A stretch of 64,000 bases of DNA from Delphinus delphis (GCF_949987515.2 NC_082696.1:57566947-57630946); one strand, 5' to 3'. Counted from the first letter of the stretch, positions 1 through 12,773 are shown. A program made the numbers and translations. Notes: generated by a model not told the origin, from the letters alone.

Positions 1-1264
1 AAAAAAAATGTGTTTTTTTTCTTACCTTGAGGAATACGAAATCAATTCCTTCCTAATTGTCCCTTTCATGGGATGTTCACTTCCTAACAACAGCACTCCA
101 AGCATAGCCCACTTCTTCAAACTCCAATTTTATAGCTTTCCAATTTTTAATTATTTTTGGGTTTGTTGAAATAAAAACTGCTTCACAGGTGCACTGCAAT
201 TGTGCCTAGTAGAAAAAGAACATGGACAGGAATTATCAGACTGCATATGTCATCAACAAAATTCTAGAAGGGCAGCTCATTGACAACTGAGAAAAACTGA
301 AACTGAGGCAGTCACCTACAAATTTAAAATTAGCATTAAGTGACTTCTTGTATTTATAGGTCTTAGCTGATATTTTTGGAAGTTCACTTTTAGAAGGTAA
401 TTATTCAATGGCATTTAGATTCCTTAATAAACTCGTGATTATGGTGTTTGGAACTCCAATGGTATAACTGCAAATTAAATATAAGTTCCCTTGATATCAC
501 ACATATTTTAATATATAATAATTCAATGAGATAACATAGTAAAAATGCTTCAGTTTGTTCCAGTGAAGGCAAATCCACCAAATGTATTGATTTTTCTCCC
601 TGAGTTAGAAGGATGTTAGTCATCCTTCTAGCACTTCTGCAGCCCCTCTGAGGAACAAAGGTTTTCTCAGTGAGAGACCTGTTACATGTCATCGTGTGCC
701 CTACCTGTGGGGAAGACATTCACCCTACTCTGAACCATCCAAGAGAGCACTGCTCCAAGCGCATTCTGCAGAACCCTGGTGCCTCAGGATGTTAACAGTT
801 ATTTTACTTATCCTCATACATGCACACATAAAGGAGTGTAGTCACATAATTTTGAGAAATGCTGGATCAAATAAAGCTACAATGGATTTTTTTTTTTTCC
901 TGCAGGACTGCTCAGAGAATTTAATATGCTAATGTGTACTATGAGTCTTCACCAATAGAATATAATCAGCTTTGTTAATCATTAAGATCATGTAAACATA
1001 GACCTTTTGTCACAAAGCAGCTCTGAGGACTAATGTGCTCTGGAAACATACTTTGGCAAATGATGCTCTAAGGCCTTCTTTGAGGAAGATCTGCTCCATA
1101 ATGCAGGAGAAAGATGCTCACACAAAAATAATGGAAGCCAACCAAGAGACACACCAAGAAAAGGGAAGCACAAGAAGCATGATCAGGCCCGGAAGTAAAC
1201 AGGAATATTGAATAAGAGTTACCATTTATTTACTCCCCCCTACATGCTCAGTATTTTGTGTTAC
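1..1264. other. unique sequence, no gene recognised
   Basis: AT-rich sequence without a recognisable repeat or convincing coding frame. The open frames here (minus 405-719, plus 696-932) have no motif and low-complexity content. A consensus-like minus-strand splice donor at the extreme left edge is discussed as a finding. Confidence 0.5.
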
Positions 1265-1588
1265 CCTTTTTTTTTAATTGAGGTATAATGACATATAACA
1301 TTATATTAGTTTCAGGTGTACAACATAATGATTCAATATTTGTATACATTGCAAAATGATCACCACAATGCGTCACCATATGTTACAGAATTTTTTTTCC
1401 CCGTGATGAGAACTTTTTAGATCTACCCTCTTAGTGACTTTCAAATACACAATATAGTATTATTAACTATAGTCATAGTCACCGTGCTGTACATTACATC
1501 CCCATGACTTGTTTATTTTATAACTGGAAGTGTGTACTTTTTGATCCCCTTCACCCATCTCGCCCACCCTGTGTGTTATCCTAATCAA
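1265..1588 (-). mobile_element. L1 3' UTR fragment (old, L1MA/L1MB-like)
   Basis: The T-run at 1267-1275 is the poly(A) tail of a minus-strand element. It is followed by the reverse complement of a typical mammalian L1 3' end (motif ttcaggtgtacaacataatg at 1310-1329, then the Ca/T-rich 3' UTR). Only the last ~320 bp are present, so the copy is 5'-truncated. The subfamily was assigned by eye. Confidence 0.8.
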
Positions 1589-1589
1589 T

Positions 1590-1735
1590 ACTTTCAACGA
1601 CACTTTAGTGTAAATCACATCTCCATTTTAAAGATACGAAAACTAGAGTTTAGAAAGATTAAGTGGATTGCCCAAGATTACACAGCTCTCAGGTGGCACC
1701 TGGAAGTCACGACTACTGTGTGAATGGACTCCAGT
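1590..1735 (-). mobile_element. MIR SINE
   Basis: Reads as the reverse complement of the MIR core: ccattttaaagatacgaaaac, then a degenerate loss of 'gaggcacagagaggttaag', then gcccaagattacacagctc, and ends in a ctccag stretch. It is strongly diverged, as expected for this ancient family. It abuts the L1 fragment on its left. Confidence 0.75.
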
Positions 1736-4420
1736 ATGCCTCCAGTACACTGCCAGCCGGAAAATCATAGGAGGCAGAATGAAGTAGTAAGTGGTGGTAA
1801 AGAAGCAAAAAGAAAGACCACTTGCCGTACAGATGTACTTCCCAGAGTCTGCTGCCCTGAGGAAAAGTTGATTTCTCAAAAACAAATGTAAATTGCTTAT
1901 GGTGGAGGCTGTTTTCAAAGCTGCTCTTCAGGGCTCTGCCTCACAGTGGCTGCAGGGACATGAATTGAGGTCAATGAGACCTCTTCATCACAGCCATAGG
2001 CTACGCGATACCCTGGTCAGATCCTACCCCAGTCAACCTCAGAGGATGCAGCTGGCTGGATTGGATAGTCCAGTGGTGTGCTGAAACTGGCCCTTTCCTG
2101 CTCACAGCAGCCTTTTTTTTTTTTTTTTCTGTTTTAAAAGTTAGAACTTATTTTAAAAAAGAAAAAGTTTAAAGACAGACTATTATATTAAACCTAAAAA
2201 CAAAAATTTTAACCAGCATTACTAAGTATTATTTTTTTAATTTGGTAGACAATTAGTACAAGAAATAGTAGCAACTACTAGGACTTTATTAAAACTTGAA
2301 CATTTTAATTATTTCCCAGGAGCCAATTTTGTGTATCTCTTCCCAACGCCACGTTCACTGATGCCAGGTTGGTAGCTTGACATTGGCTGTGGCGGGAGTA
2401 TTTACACAATGGAAATTGGCAAACACTACATAGGAGGGAATGTGTGGTGGAATTTTTTCCAGAGAGCCAGTTTATTCATATACTGCTGAGTCTTAACCAA
2501 AAGGTAGAAGTGGAAGAGATTAAGAAGTGGCAGGATTTCCAGCTAAACAAAATACCATCTTAATTATCCTCCTTAATGTCAATTCAAATATTAATAATCT
2601 GTATACATCTGTGCTAATGGAAACCAGTGTCATGTATAATGAGAGGTTTGATTTTTTTTTTTCTGCTGTCCTCTAATGAGCTGTACAATGTAGGACAAAG
2701 CAGAGAACTACCTGAACGGTAGCCCTTCCTGACCCCATCCCATCCTGGTATCACGCTGCCCAGGCCCTGGAGAGTCAGGGTTACTTTTTCTAGCCTTCAG
2801 CCTAGTGCAAATGGGACTAGGTCTCACTTCCCTTTCCCACATATATCAATGGAGCCCAAGCTGCAACCCTGGCTCCCCCAAAGCTCAAGAGGAGCAGGAG
2901 TGAAGATATAGAGATGCACAGGCTATTTCCAATATGCGGAAGGTCTAACATAAATAACATATTAATTTCTAATAAAACCACACAGCCTAAGTAAATCTTT
3001 AAATTTTCACATTTGTTGTTGTTGTTTTGCTTTTGCTTATATCAATTCCATCTGGTCACTGTAGTTATCTCAAACTGTTCCAATCTTCCTAATTGAAAAC
3101 TAAGTTTGAGAAATTTTTTAAAAGTAGACAATGAGCTACTTATGCCATAAATGGTCTTTGTGTGATAAAGTCTCCTAAACTGGAATGAAAACGTGAAGAG
3201 CCATTGAACATATATATTAACATGTGAAAGATCAAACTTGTTCTTCGAGCAAATGAGACTCGCTCAGAGGAAGAGATTCCCATCAGACGTTGAAAAGCCA
3301 GATGATGCATCCCGTTTTCCTCCCGGTGATCCTCCTGAACAGAGGCTTTTCATGCTGGAATCCTCAGCTCCCGCCACTACTCAGTGATAGTAAGAGCCCA
3401 GAGTCTTAGAAAGGAAACTTTTCACAGAGGAAGATGGAAATGCTACACCTAATAACTCACGGACCACCTGTCCCACACTCTACCATCCCCACTCTCCCCA
3501 GTGAACTACTGGAGCCATCCAAGATCTTCCCTGAGGACAGCACGAGGAAAGCTGTAAACCACGCTTAAGGAGTGTGGCCTAAAAGAAAACCAGCCTGAAG
3601 CCCTGCCCAGCTCACCTGCACATAAACCATCAACAGATGGATCCCTCTGCTAATTCAACAATCCTCCCAGGCCCGGTTTCAGTGGCCTGTGATCATTGCA
3701 GTCTTGATTTCAGGCTCATGCTGAATTCTGATCATTGTTAGGATTAGCTCATTATTGTATTTTGTACAGAAGCATGCAGGAATTATATTTGTACAACCGA
3801 ATGTTAGGAAAATTAAGTTGAGTTTTGTTAGAGACAATATTTGATGTATTGCTCTTATACTGTCAAGTGTGTGAGAATGGTGCTTTCCTTCATTCATTCC
3901 ATGAATATTAAGACCTGCATGGGTTACAAGAAACATCACATCTGCTCATTCTCTATAAATTCAACCTAACATCGATTTAGGGCTCCATCTCATCAGGCCG
4001 TAGGGAAATTCAGTAATAAGTAGGAGTTCCTCAATCCCCAAATTCAGGGTCCTATAAATGTTCAAGAGTTTATGCAATTTCAAAGGAAGAGAAAGCATGG
4101 TGGGGGGGGGTCGTGTATCTCTGGTCATTGCTCATCTCCTTGGCCAAGTTACTAAAATGTGGCTTATTGGGTCCTTCTCTGCTCCCTCTAAACAAAACAT
4201 GGGGTACAGGAATCATCTGTGAGACTGGAAACCTCCTAAGGCCCATCTGGTCTTACCTCCCTAGAGGGGGCAGCATACAGCCATCCTTCTCTGGGGTGTT
4301 GCCAAGAACACAGCCAAATTCCCTGCTTCTCTGGGAAGCATAAGCCTCTCTCTCCTCAACTCTGGGGAAGTTCCTTTTTAAGACAGATAAAATGCTTTTC
4401 CCTTCCTATTTCCCTTAAAG
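1736..4420. other. unique sequence, nothing recognised
   Basis: About 2.7 kb with no repeat family or gene that I can name. It holds poly(T) runs near 2112-2129 and 2651. A stretch around 2330-2450 has the feel of an old DNA transposon but could not be named. The open frames at 1893-2084, 3679-3939 and 4113-4343 lack motifs. Confidence 0.45.
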
Positions 4421-4597
4421 CAATAGTCATCGATCTTAGCGACACATCGGAATCACCTGGAGAACTGTAAAAAGAATAATAATTCCTGTTTCTCACCTCC
4501 AGAAATACTGACCTAAATGGTGCACAGTGTGGCTGGGAGAATGAGTATTTTAAAACTCCCCCAGTGATTGTAAGGTGCAGCCGAGGTTGAGAATTAT
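4421..4597 (+). mobile_element. MER5A-type hAT MITE
   Basis: Shows the MER5 pattern: a 'gaatcacctgg' block near 4450, an aaatactgacct block near 4503, then 'ccagtgattgtaaggtgcagcc' and a gaggttgagaatta terminus. About 175 bp, so nearly full length for MER5A. A second copy lies at 63525-63895. Confidence 0.7.
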
Positions 4598-5439
4598 CCC
4601 TTTTCTCATGACTTTCCCATCAAGGGCTCCTCTCCCCTCAGTGGGCTTGGCATTTGGAAGCACAAGCCAGACAGATAAGGGTCTTTTCTTCTTTCCACCC
4701 TGAGAGTATGCTACTAGCTACCTGATTAGGCAAAAGGGAAATAAAGGGAGTAAAAAATATATATACCATCTTTATATTATATAACCTTGTGAATTATAAT
4801 ATATGCAATACAGTGTACAAAGACAGTCCTTTCCACAAACCAGTTTGAGTTCTCACTTGAATCAGAGAGGACATTTCTTTTCAAGTATTTTCTATCTTTG
4901 TGCATTGAAAGGTCATATCATAATTGCTAAACAACAAGCTTATGAAATATACTATCCAAAATAAGATTTTAGTTCTATAAATCTTTTTTCTAAGTGGTTT
5001 TTAAATATTTGTATTTAAATATTTTTATTTATAATGAAAAATGCTCTCCACATAGTTCAGAGGATAAATTATGTGTGTCAGAAATTCTGACCAAGAAAAC
5101 TCTAATTCAGATATGTATAAAATGGAAAGAATGACTTAATAACTTGGTGTTGCAAGGTTAAAATTCTCTGTAATTTGAAACATAGGAAATTGCGATTCTT
5201 CAGTCACAGGACATGTCGGACAAACACTAATTTCTGGGGAGTTGCTTTATTAAATATTTTCTTTCATTCTAATCTATGACATGTTTACCTATAACTATGA
5301 AATTTGAGGGTGTAAGAACACAGCAGCAGAGCTATTGTTCACTTATCTGCAGTTTTGAACATTAAACATGATTTCCAATTTGTATATACCATCCTTTATA
5401 CTGTTAAGTTTTCAGTTCTTTAGCTTTATTTAACCAAAT
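4598..5439. other. AT-rich unique sequence
   Basis: No gene or repeat recognised. Contains TA-rich patches at 4750-4800 and 4985-5035. Confidence 0.4.
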
Positions 5440-6285
5440 TTTAATTTAATTTATATAATTGAAAAATAATATTGTAAGACGTTTAAAGTGAATGGTTGAT
5501 ATACATTGTCAGAGAATTCCCCCCATCAAGTTAATTAACACATCCAGTTTGCACCCTTTAACCAACCTCTCCCTATTTGCTCCACCCCTACAGCTTCTGG
5601 AAACCACTTTCTACTCTGTTTCTGAGTTTGACTTTGTTAGATTCCACATATAAATGATACTATGCAGTTTTCGGTCTGGTTTATTTCACTTAGCATAATG
5701 CCCTCCAGGTTCATCCATGTTGTTGCAAATGACTGGACTTCCTTCTTTTTAAGGCTGAATAATATTCCATTGCATATTTTCCACATTTTTCTTGACCCAT
5801 TCATCCATTGATGGATACTTTAGGTTGTTTTGATGTCTTGGCTATTGTGAATAATGCTGCAATGAACATAAGAGTACAGATACTCTTCAAGATAATGGTT
5901 TCATTTCCTTTGGATATAGACTCAGAGATGGAATTGCTGGATTGTAGGGTAGCTCTATTTTTAATTTCTTGAGGAACCTCCATACTGTTTTCCATAGTGT
6001 CTCTACCAGGTTACATTCCCACTAACAGCATACAAGTGTTCTCTTTTCTCTACATCCTCACTAACACTTATCTCCTATCTTTTTAATAATAGACATCCTA
6101 ACAGGTATGAGGTGATAGCTCATTATGGCTTTGATTTGCATTTCCCTGATGATTAGTGATGTTGAGCATTTTTTCATGTACTGTTGGCCATTTGCATGTC
6201 TTCTTTGGAAAAATGTCTATTCCAGAATTTTGTCCATTTTGTAATTGGGTTATGTAGTTTTTTGCTGTTGAAGTATTCCATAGTC
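5440..6285 (-). mobile_element. L1 3' end: ORF2 C-terminus and 3' UTR
   Basis: Reverse complement of an L1 3' end. Reading down in coordinate, the ORF2 C-terminal region is recognisable from about 6285 (a frame resembling '[20 protein letters not shown]' in antisense) and runs into the 3' UTR near 5950. The AT-rich end near 5440-5470 would be the tail. The coding part is broken by stops. Older than the 7.2-kb copy by divergence. Confidence 0.85.
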
Positions 6286-6409
6286 TCAACCTCTTCAGCA
6301 TGACTGAGTTTCCACAATGACTTGCTGACCTATGCACATGCACCTTGATTTCCTGAGTCATACATTCAATCAGCTCTCTATATTCCTTCGTAATTCCCCA
6401 CTCCTTAAG

Positions 6410-7025
6410 TGTGAGCTGTGTAAAGGGTCTTCTCTCCAAGGAATGTAGTATGGAAAGGAAGGAAAATTTAGTTTAATACTGGAGAAACCTGGAGAACACT
6501 GCTGCAAGCCATGTGATCAAGGTCAACATTAACACAGGTAAGTCATATAGACAGCCTTGATTCAATGTGATGAAAATGGCCTTCTTCCCAAAACACATAA
6601 CCCCAGTCGACAAGAAGAAAAATCAGACAAATCCCAATTTAGGGACATTCTACAAAATACCTGACCAATGCTTCTCAAAACTGTCAAAGCCATCAAAAAC
6701 AAGAAAAGTCTTAGACACTGTCACAGTTCAGAGGAGCCTGAGGAGATGTGACAGCTAAATGTAATGTGGTGCCCTGGATGGGATCCTGGACCAGAAAAAG
6801 GACAGTGGGTAGAGACTAAGGAAACCTAAATAAAATATAGACTTTAGTTAATAATAATACATCAATTTTGGTTCATTAATTTTGACAAACACACCATATG
6901 AATACAAAGTGTTAATAAAGGAAGCGGGGCATGGGTTGTATAAGAATATTGTGTACTTAACTTTGCAATTTTTCTCTAAGTTTAATACTGTTCTAAAATT
7001 AAAAGTTGGTTAAAAACAAAAACAG
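6410..7025 (+). mobile_element. ancient L1 (L1M) 3' UTR fragment
   Basis: Matches the long non-coding 3' UTR of mammalian-wide L1: blocks near 6640 ('ggacattctacaaaataccTgaccaatgc'), 6775 ('tggatgggatcctgga') and 6975 (tttctctaagtttaatactg), ending in an A-rich tail at 7010-7025. It meets the minus-strand L1 at about 6285-6410 head to head, so the two are independent insertions. Subfamily uncertain. Confidence 0.7.
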
Positions 7026-7237
7026 AAAAGCAAAGGACACAAAACCTCCATGTATGAGTAAATACATTCGACATACTTGTATGGGTTCAGATGGAGAGCA
7101 ACGTTTTTATTTATGAAATAACATATGCAAACAGTAAAAAACCACTTTTTTTAAAATATTACCAGAAGTTTAAAAATGAAAACTAAAAATAGAAAGTAAC
7201 CAAATTAAAAACCGTGTAGTAAAGAATTGAGACACCA

Positions 7238-7962
7238 AAAAGGTTGTGTTTTTTTAAACATCTTTATTGAAGTATAATTGCTTTACAATGGTGTGTTAAT
7301 TTCTGCTTTATAACAAAGTGAATCAGTTATACATATACATATGTTCCCATATCTCTTCCCTCTTGCGTCTCCCTCCCACTCTCCCTATCCCACCCCTCTA
7401 GGTGGTCACAAAGCACCGAGCTGATCTCCCTGTGTTATGCAGCTGCTTCCCACTAGCTATCTATTTTACATTTGGTAGTATATATAAGTCCATGCCACTC
7501 TCTCACCTTGTCCCAGCTTACCCTTCCCCCTCCCTCTGTCCTCAAGTCCATTCTCTACGTCTGCATCTTTATTCCTGCCCTGCCCCTAAGTTCTTCTGAA
7601 CCTTTTTTTTTTTTTTTTTTAGATTCCATGTATATGTGTTAGCATACAGTATTTGTTTTTCTCTTTCTGACTTACTTCACTCTATGACAGTCTCTAGGTC
7701 CAGCCACCTCACTACAAATAACTCAATTTCGTTTCTTTTTATGGCTGAGTAATATTCCATTGTATATATGTGCCACATCTTCTTTATCCATTCATCTGTC
7801 AATGGACACTTAGGTTGCTTCCGTGTCCAGGCTATTATAAATAGAGCTGCAATGAACACTGTAGTACATGACTCTTTTTGAATTATGGTTTTCTCAGGGT
7901 ATATGCCCAGTAGTGGGATTGCTGAGTCGTATGGTAGTTCTATTTTTAGTTGAAAAGGTTGT
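7238..7962 (-). mobile_element. young L1 3' end with target-site duplication
   Basis: The duplication aaaaggttgt occurs at 7238-7247 and 7953-7962 and frames a minus-strand, 5'-truncated L1 of about 705 bp (7248-7952). The insert starts (as read on +) with the tail and 'catctttattgaagtataattg', then the cetartiodactyl L1 3' UTR, then the last part of ORF2. The poly(T) at 7602-7620 lies inside it. Low divergence compared with its plus-strand sister at 32262-32998 suggests a recent family. Confidence 0.9.
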
Positions 7963-8040
7963 TTTTTAAAAAAATAAGTTTTTATCCATAGAAAGTGCTT
8001 TATGCTATTTTAGAAAATTTGTGAAGTGTAGTAATGTATA

Positions 8041-8343
8041 AGAAAAAGGGGGCTTCCCTGGTGGCGCAGTGGTTGAGAATCTGCCTGCTGATGCAGGGGA
8101 CGCGGGTTCGAGCCCTGGTCTGGGAGGATCCCACATGCCACGGAGTGGCTGGGCCCGTGAGCCTCAGCTGCTGAGCCTGCGCATCTGGAGCCTGTGCTCC
8201 ACAAAAAGGTCACGATAATGAGAGGCCCGCGCACCGCGATGAAGAGTGGCCCCCACTTGCCACAACTAGAGAAAGCCCTCGCACAGAAACGAAGACCCAA
8301 CACAACAAAAATAAATAAATTAAAAAAAAAAAAGAGAAAAAGG
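8041..8343 (+). mobile_element. CHR SINE, long form
   Basis: tRNA-Glu-derived SINE starting ggcttccctggtggcgcagt at 8051. It has pol III box A-like (tggcgcagtgg) and box B-like (gggttcgagcc) motifs, the long tRNA-unrelated body, and an A-rich aaataaat tail. The 9-bp duplication agaaaaagg is at 8041-8049 and 8335-8343. Open frames on both strands here are SINE shadows. Confidence 0.95.
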
Positions 8344-8637
8344 TCACCTGTTCCCTCAATTAAAAGGTGAGAAAAACATCAATGATACTCATGAGAATGA
8401 ACTTTTAACGCAATAAATTATATTTTTAGTTTTTTCTCTAAAAAATAAGATTTTTCCATAATAGAAGTAATGATGTTGTTTTAGAAAAAAATGTAAATGC
8501 AAAAATGCAGAAGAAAAAACATCACCTAAATTTAGAAGAAAACTGATTCTTTTATTGTAAAAATTACTTTGTAACGTTTGATTCCTGATTGGAAAATACA
8601 TGCAGAAAATACTGAAAAGTATACAGTACGAACAATA

Positions 8638-8938
8638 GGGACTTCCCTGGTGGCACAGTGATTAAGAATCCACCTGCCAATGCAGGGGACACGGGTTCGA
8701 GCCCTGGTCTGGCAAGATGCCACAGAGCAACTAAGCCCGTGCACCACAACTACTGAGCCTGCGCTTTAGAGCCTGTGCTCCTCAACAAGAGAAGCCACCA
8801 CTTTGAGAAGCCTGTGCACCACAACAAGGAGTAGCTCCCACTCGCTGCAACTAGAGAAAGCCCACGCACAGCAACGAAGACCCAACACAGCCAAAAATTA
8901 ATTAATTAATTAATTAAAATAAATAAAATAAAATAAAT
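8638..8938 (+). mobile_element. CHR SINE, long form (CHR-1-like)
   Basis: Starts gacttccctggtggcacagtg at 8639. Its body contains the 'ccacaactactgagcc' and 'cgcaactagagaaagcccacg' blocks and ends in a (TTAA)n/(AAAT)n tail to about 8938. No clean target duplication was found. It is more diverged than the short-form copies. Confidence 0.93.
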
Positions 8939-10084
8939 CCAGGACTTTCAAAAAAAAAGAATAAAATGAGTGATATTCTCATGAGCTTCTGAGAAGCTTC
9001 CTTTTCCCCTGTATTTGAGTGTACATGTGTTAGAATGTGTGTCATGTGTGTCAAACTACACACATATACATTGTGATGTAGGAAAATGTATATGATCAAA
9101 TGTTAGGTAAAGAAAGCACAATGCAATAGTGTATTTACAGTCAAAATCTCAACTAAATAGATGAGGTTACGTATCTTGAAATTATATTGACTACTTTGTT
9201 TGTACTATGCTTGATTTACTTAATTTTAAATACTTCCACTTATACATGTCCTCAAATGTTACTCATCATAAAAAAAAAAGTTAAAGGGGGCTCTTCATGA
9301 AGTATGGAGGATTGAAAATAAAATGGCACCTCTATCCCTCCATTCTAATCTTTGGTCCCCAGGGCAGGGCACCCTCAGAGTCCAGACATCTCTCTCCTCA
9401 ACTGGTAAAAGGCTGAGGAGTTGGGATGAACCCCAAGGCATGAACCACAACAGCAATCTCCCCCGACACGAGCACTCAGTCCTTTTCTAGGGTTCCTTCT
9501 CCTTCCTCACAGTCCATCAGAGAAGGGCAAACTCTCTAAGCTCCACCCATGTCATAATGGAAACTGGCTTTTCATTGGTACATTGACTCCTAAGAGCCAC
9601 TCAGAAAAATAGGAGTTTGATTAATAGTATTAGCTCAACTGCTTTATTTTACTCAGGAAGGCAAAGTTTAAATAATACTAGGACTCAAAATATTTTATGT
9701 GACCAGGTTATGATAACCAGTACAAAATTATCTCTGACTCATTTTTTTCAAAACAGCACATTCTAAACCAAGCAAATTCAGTGTGACATTTAATTTTTAT
9801 CCTGAGAAAAAAAGATAAGTCATCTTTTTTAGAAAATTCCCCCTATGTTACAATTTTCCAGGAGTCCCTTCCTTTGCTTGTGTTGTATCATGAGTATCTC
9901 AGTTCTGAATGGATTGCCTTATATGTTCTAGAAATTCCTCAACATTTCTTCTCTGACATTTCTTCTCTTCCTATGGTCATTCCTGTGATAGGTTTGTTTC
10001 AGTCATATATTTTTTCTGTCATTTCAAAGGTAATTTGGGGAGAGAAGAGGTCGGTGCTGATGCCATCTGCTGATTTGGGAGTAG
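8939..10084. other. unique sequence, nothing recognised
   Basis: AT-rich to 9300, then mixed. The plus frame 9874-10101 has no known motif. Confidence 0.4.
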
Positions 10085-10240
10085 TTGCTCTTTATTTATA
10101 GAGAACTCTGGCAGCAGTGAAGAGAATGAATGTAAGACTGAAGACCAGGAAACAGAGGCTACTGGGGTCATCAAGATTAGAAATGGTGGAAGCCAGAATC
10201 AGACCCACATCAGTGCAATGGAAAGGAGGGAATATATTGA
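10085..10240 (-). mobile_element. probable L2 fragment (ORF2 antisense)
   Basis: Weak match to the antisense L2 coding region (blocks gcagcagtg and 'agaaatggtggaagccagaatcag'). Short and highly diverged. Confidence 0.4.
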
Positions 10241-10989
10241 TCCCTTTTTTTTTTTTTTAAGAAATTTACCGTGTTGGTGGAAAGACAAAACACAACCTGA
10301 CTTTCTCAGGCTTTATCAGCCTATTAGAGGTCATATAAAGAGCATGCAGAGTAACATCTCAAACTTCACTAGTTCCCCCACCTGTTAAAACAGGACCCCA
10401 GCCCTGGATAAGGTACCTGTTTGTTATTTAAGAGGTTGCCTGTTAGACTCCACTGCTCCAATGAACACCTCCAGGGATAAAGTCCTCAAAGAACCACACA
10501 GTGGTTTGAAATAATGCCCAAGCTATAATCAAGCTGAAGCCCTTGACAACTAAACCTTTCTTATTGGGTCAAGCTCAGTATCTCCTTTTTCTTCAGATGA
10601 GGTCTCACCCAAAAGAACTTCAGTTCTCATGTAAATAGACCTCTGGTATAATCATATCCACCCCCCAGTCTCCATGGGATTTACATGGACACAACTGAAT
10701 CCCATTTAAATTCAAACTGTGACCTCCCTGCTCACCACCCCAACGATACCCCAAATAAACATTTAAAATAATAAAGTAGCAATTTGTGAAATTCTAGAAG
10801 TATAATAGAGACAACAATTAATTTACGTATTCACAGATAAGAAGATTACTATAGTTAAGGAGAAACTGTCTGACAAATGAGAATCATAATGGATCCTTGA
10901 AGGTCTTTGAGTGGCTAGAGACCCAGAGTGGTTAAAAGCAGGAGGAGTTCCAGGAAAATTGATCAGCAGGAAGAAAGCTGTAGCGGCAG
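10241..10989. other. unique sequence, nothing recognised
   Basis: No repeat or gene recognised. The minus frame 10823-11005 is short and has no motif. Confidence 0.4.
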
Positions 10990-11335
10990 GACTGTGTTCA
11001 CACATCTAATGAATACGTGCACGGCACTATGCCAAAACTTGGGGATATACCGATGATTGAGGTGGGGCTCTGCCCTCCGGTAACTTAAAGCCTAGCTTAG
11101 ATTAAAAGGTCTATACATAGTCTTTAAAACTGTTAAATGCAGCAAAGGCTGTACTCGCCACATTTAACAGAGTGTTAATATTCAAACAGAGGAGGAAGTG
11201 ACAGAAAGCTTTAAGGAGGAAGTGATATTAGAGTTGGACCTAGAAGAATGGGTAGCATTATGTCAGGTACAAATAGGAAAAAGGGAATCCCAAGCAGAGG
11301 AAACAGCACAAGCAAATATATAGGGTGTGTTCCAG
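10990..11335 (-). mobile_element. L2 3' end
   Basis: Reverse complement of the L2 3' region: 'cacggcactatgccaaaacttggggatata' mirrors the L2 tail, 'ctctgccctccggtaactta' follows, and later 'gctttaaggaggaagtgat' and 'agcagaggaaacagcacaagc' match antisense L2. Several gaps. Confidence 0.7.
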
Positions 11336-12641
11336 AAATTATACCTGTTGCTTAGCTGGACCAGGAACGTGGTAGGAGATAGGACAAGAGCATTAGGACA
11401 GGCTCAGGCTGTGGAAAAATGTGAATCCCTGGACTGTGGGCATGCCCTTTAGAAAGTGACTTTTTGTATATTACATAGAGTTATTCTGGAAAAGAAACAA
11501 AAATCTACTCATTCCTAAGGGATTTTTGTTCACAGGTATTGTATTATTATATACAATATACAAGTTTACATATATAGAAAACCTTACAGAAATACAAATT
11601 TCTGGAGTATTGTCAGGACTGAATTCTATTTTAAATTATTAGCAAACATTACGCTAATCTAGCATCCCAACAGTGGTCACCCCCCACCAGTTGAGAAGCA
11701 CTAAAGAAGCTAACAGCCACATAAAATAAAAGCGTAAAAGAAGTAACAAAGCCAGCCTGGTGTTGATGCTTGTATTAGACAGGGTCCAGTCAGGAAACAA
11801 ATAGACTAGCTATTTTAGTGAAGAGAATTTTACATAAAGAACAGTTAACCAGGCATTGGGGAATCAGAAATGCCAGACAGACAAACTGAGGTAAAACAGA
11901 GATGCAACTGCAAGGAGTGGCAATCACCCCTAGGGCAGGGGGACAAAGGGAGGAGGCTGGAAGTATCACAGTATTACAACCCAGAAGCTTGAAGGACGGA
12001 CCCCACAGAGCTGGCACCCAGACCTCTGAGGACCAGGTGCTGTCTGGCTGAGCCAGAATCTCTGAGGGGGGTGCGCTGAGGCTGCTTTTGAAGGACCCAC
12101 TATTACTAGATTCAACTGTCACTGCCAGTGTGAAGACCCGTTGCTGTGGTGACACTGACAAGAACAAGAAGAAGCAAGTCCCGACTTCCGGTCTCTTTTA
12201 GACAAAGCGTAACACGGATCCAGTTGGCAAAGGAGAAGTTTGCAGGGACTGAGCCCCAGCATTGCAAGGAGAGCACAGAAAAGCAGTTAAAGCCCAGTGA
12301 TCATAAAGAAGCCGGTGTTAGACCACATCTTTAGAGGAATCTAATATGCTTAATCTTGCTTCCCCTGCTTGTAGAAAGTTTCCAATGCAACTATATTATT
12401 TCACCAAAACGTGCATTTTCCGATGCAAAAACAGCACAAGAAAGGAATTAAAGGACAATTAATTAACCTTATCAGAAATAGAAAAGGGTCCCATTTCGGT
12501 TATGAAGGGCAACATCATGTTTTCATCTTTAACATCTGCCTTCGACTTTTCAGTTTAACTCTGTGTCTAGGCTTAGGAAGAACCCAATAATTTAGATTTT
12601 CATTAGCATTTGGCTGTTTATGACAATTGCTTTCAAGCTTC
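11336..12641. other. unassigned, part probably ancient repeat
   Basis: 11336-11770 holds nothing recognisable. 11770-12330 has richer composition and looks like an old interspersed repeat (opening gtccagtcaggaaacaaata), but I could not name the family. The 125-codon minus frame at 11790-12167 has no motif. Confidence 0.35.
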
Positions 12642-12773
12642 CAAAAAAATGTTCTTTTTTTAAATAAATTTATTTATTTATTTTTGGCTGTGTTGGGTCT
12701 TCGTTTCTGTGCGAGGGCTTTCTCCAGTTGTGGCAAGCAGGGGCCACTCTTCATCGCGGCAAAAAAATGTTCT
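12642..12773 (-). mobile_element. 5'-truncated CHR SINE with 14-bp TSD
   Basis: The direct repeat caaaaaaatgttct at 12642-12655 and 12760-12773 frames 104 bp: a TTTAAATAAATTTATT tail, then the reverse complement of only the SINE 3' half ('tggctgtgttgggtcttcg' to 'cactcttcatcgcgg'). The tRNA-like head with both promoter boxes is missing, so this copy is 5'-truncated and could not be transcribed by pol III. Confidence 0.93.

Noticed and set aside
11790..12167. 125-codon minus-strand frame
   Set aside because: No domain, and the block looks like an unnamed ancient repeat; not enough to call a gene.
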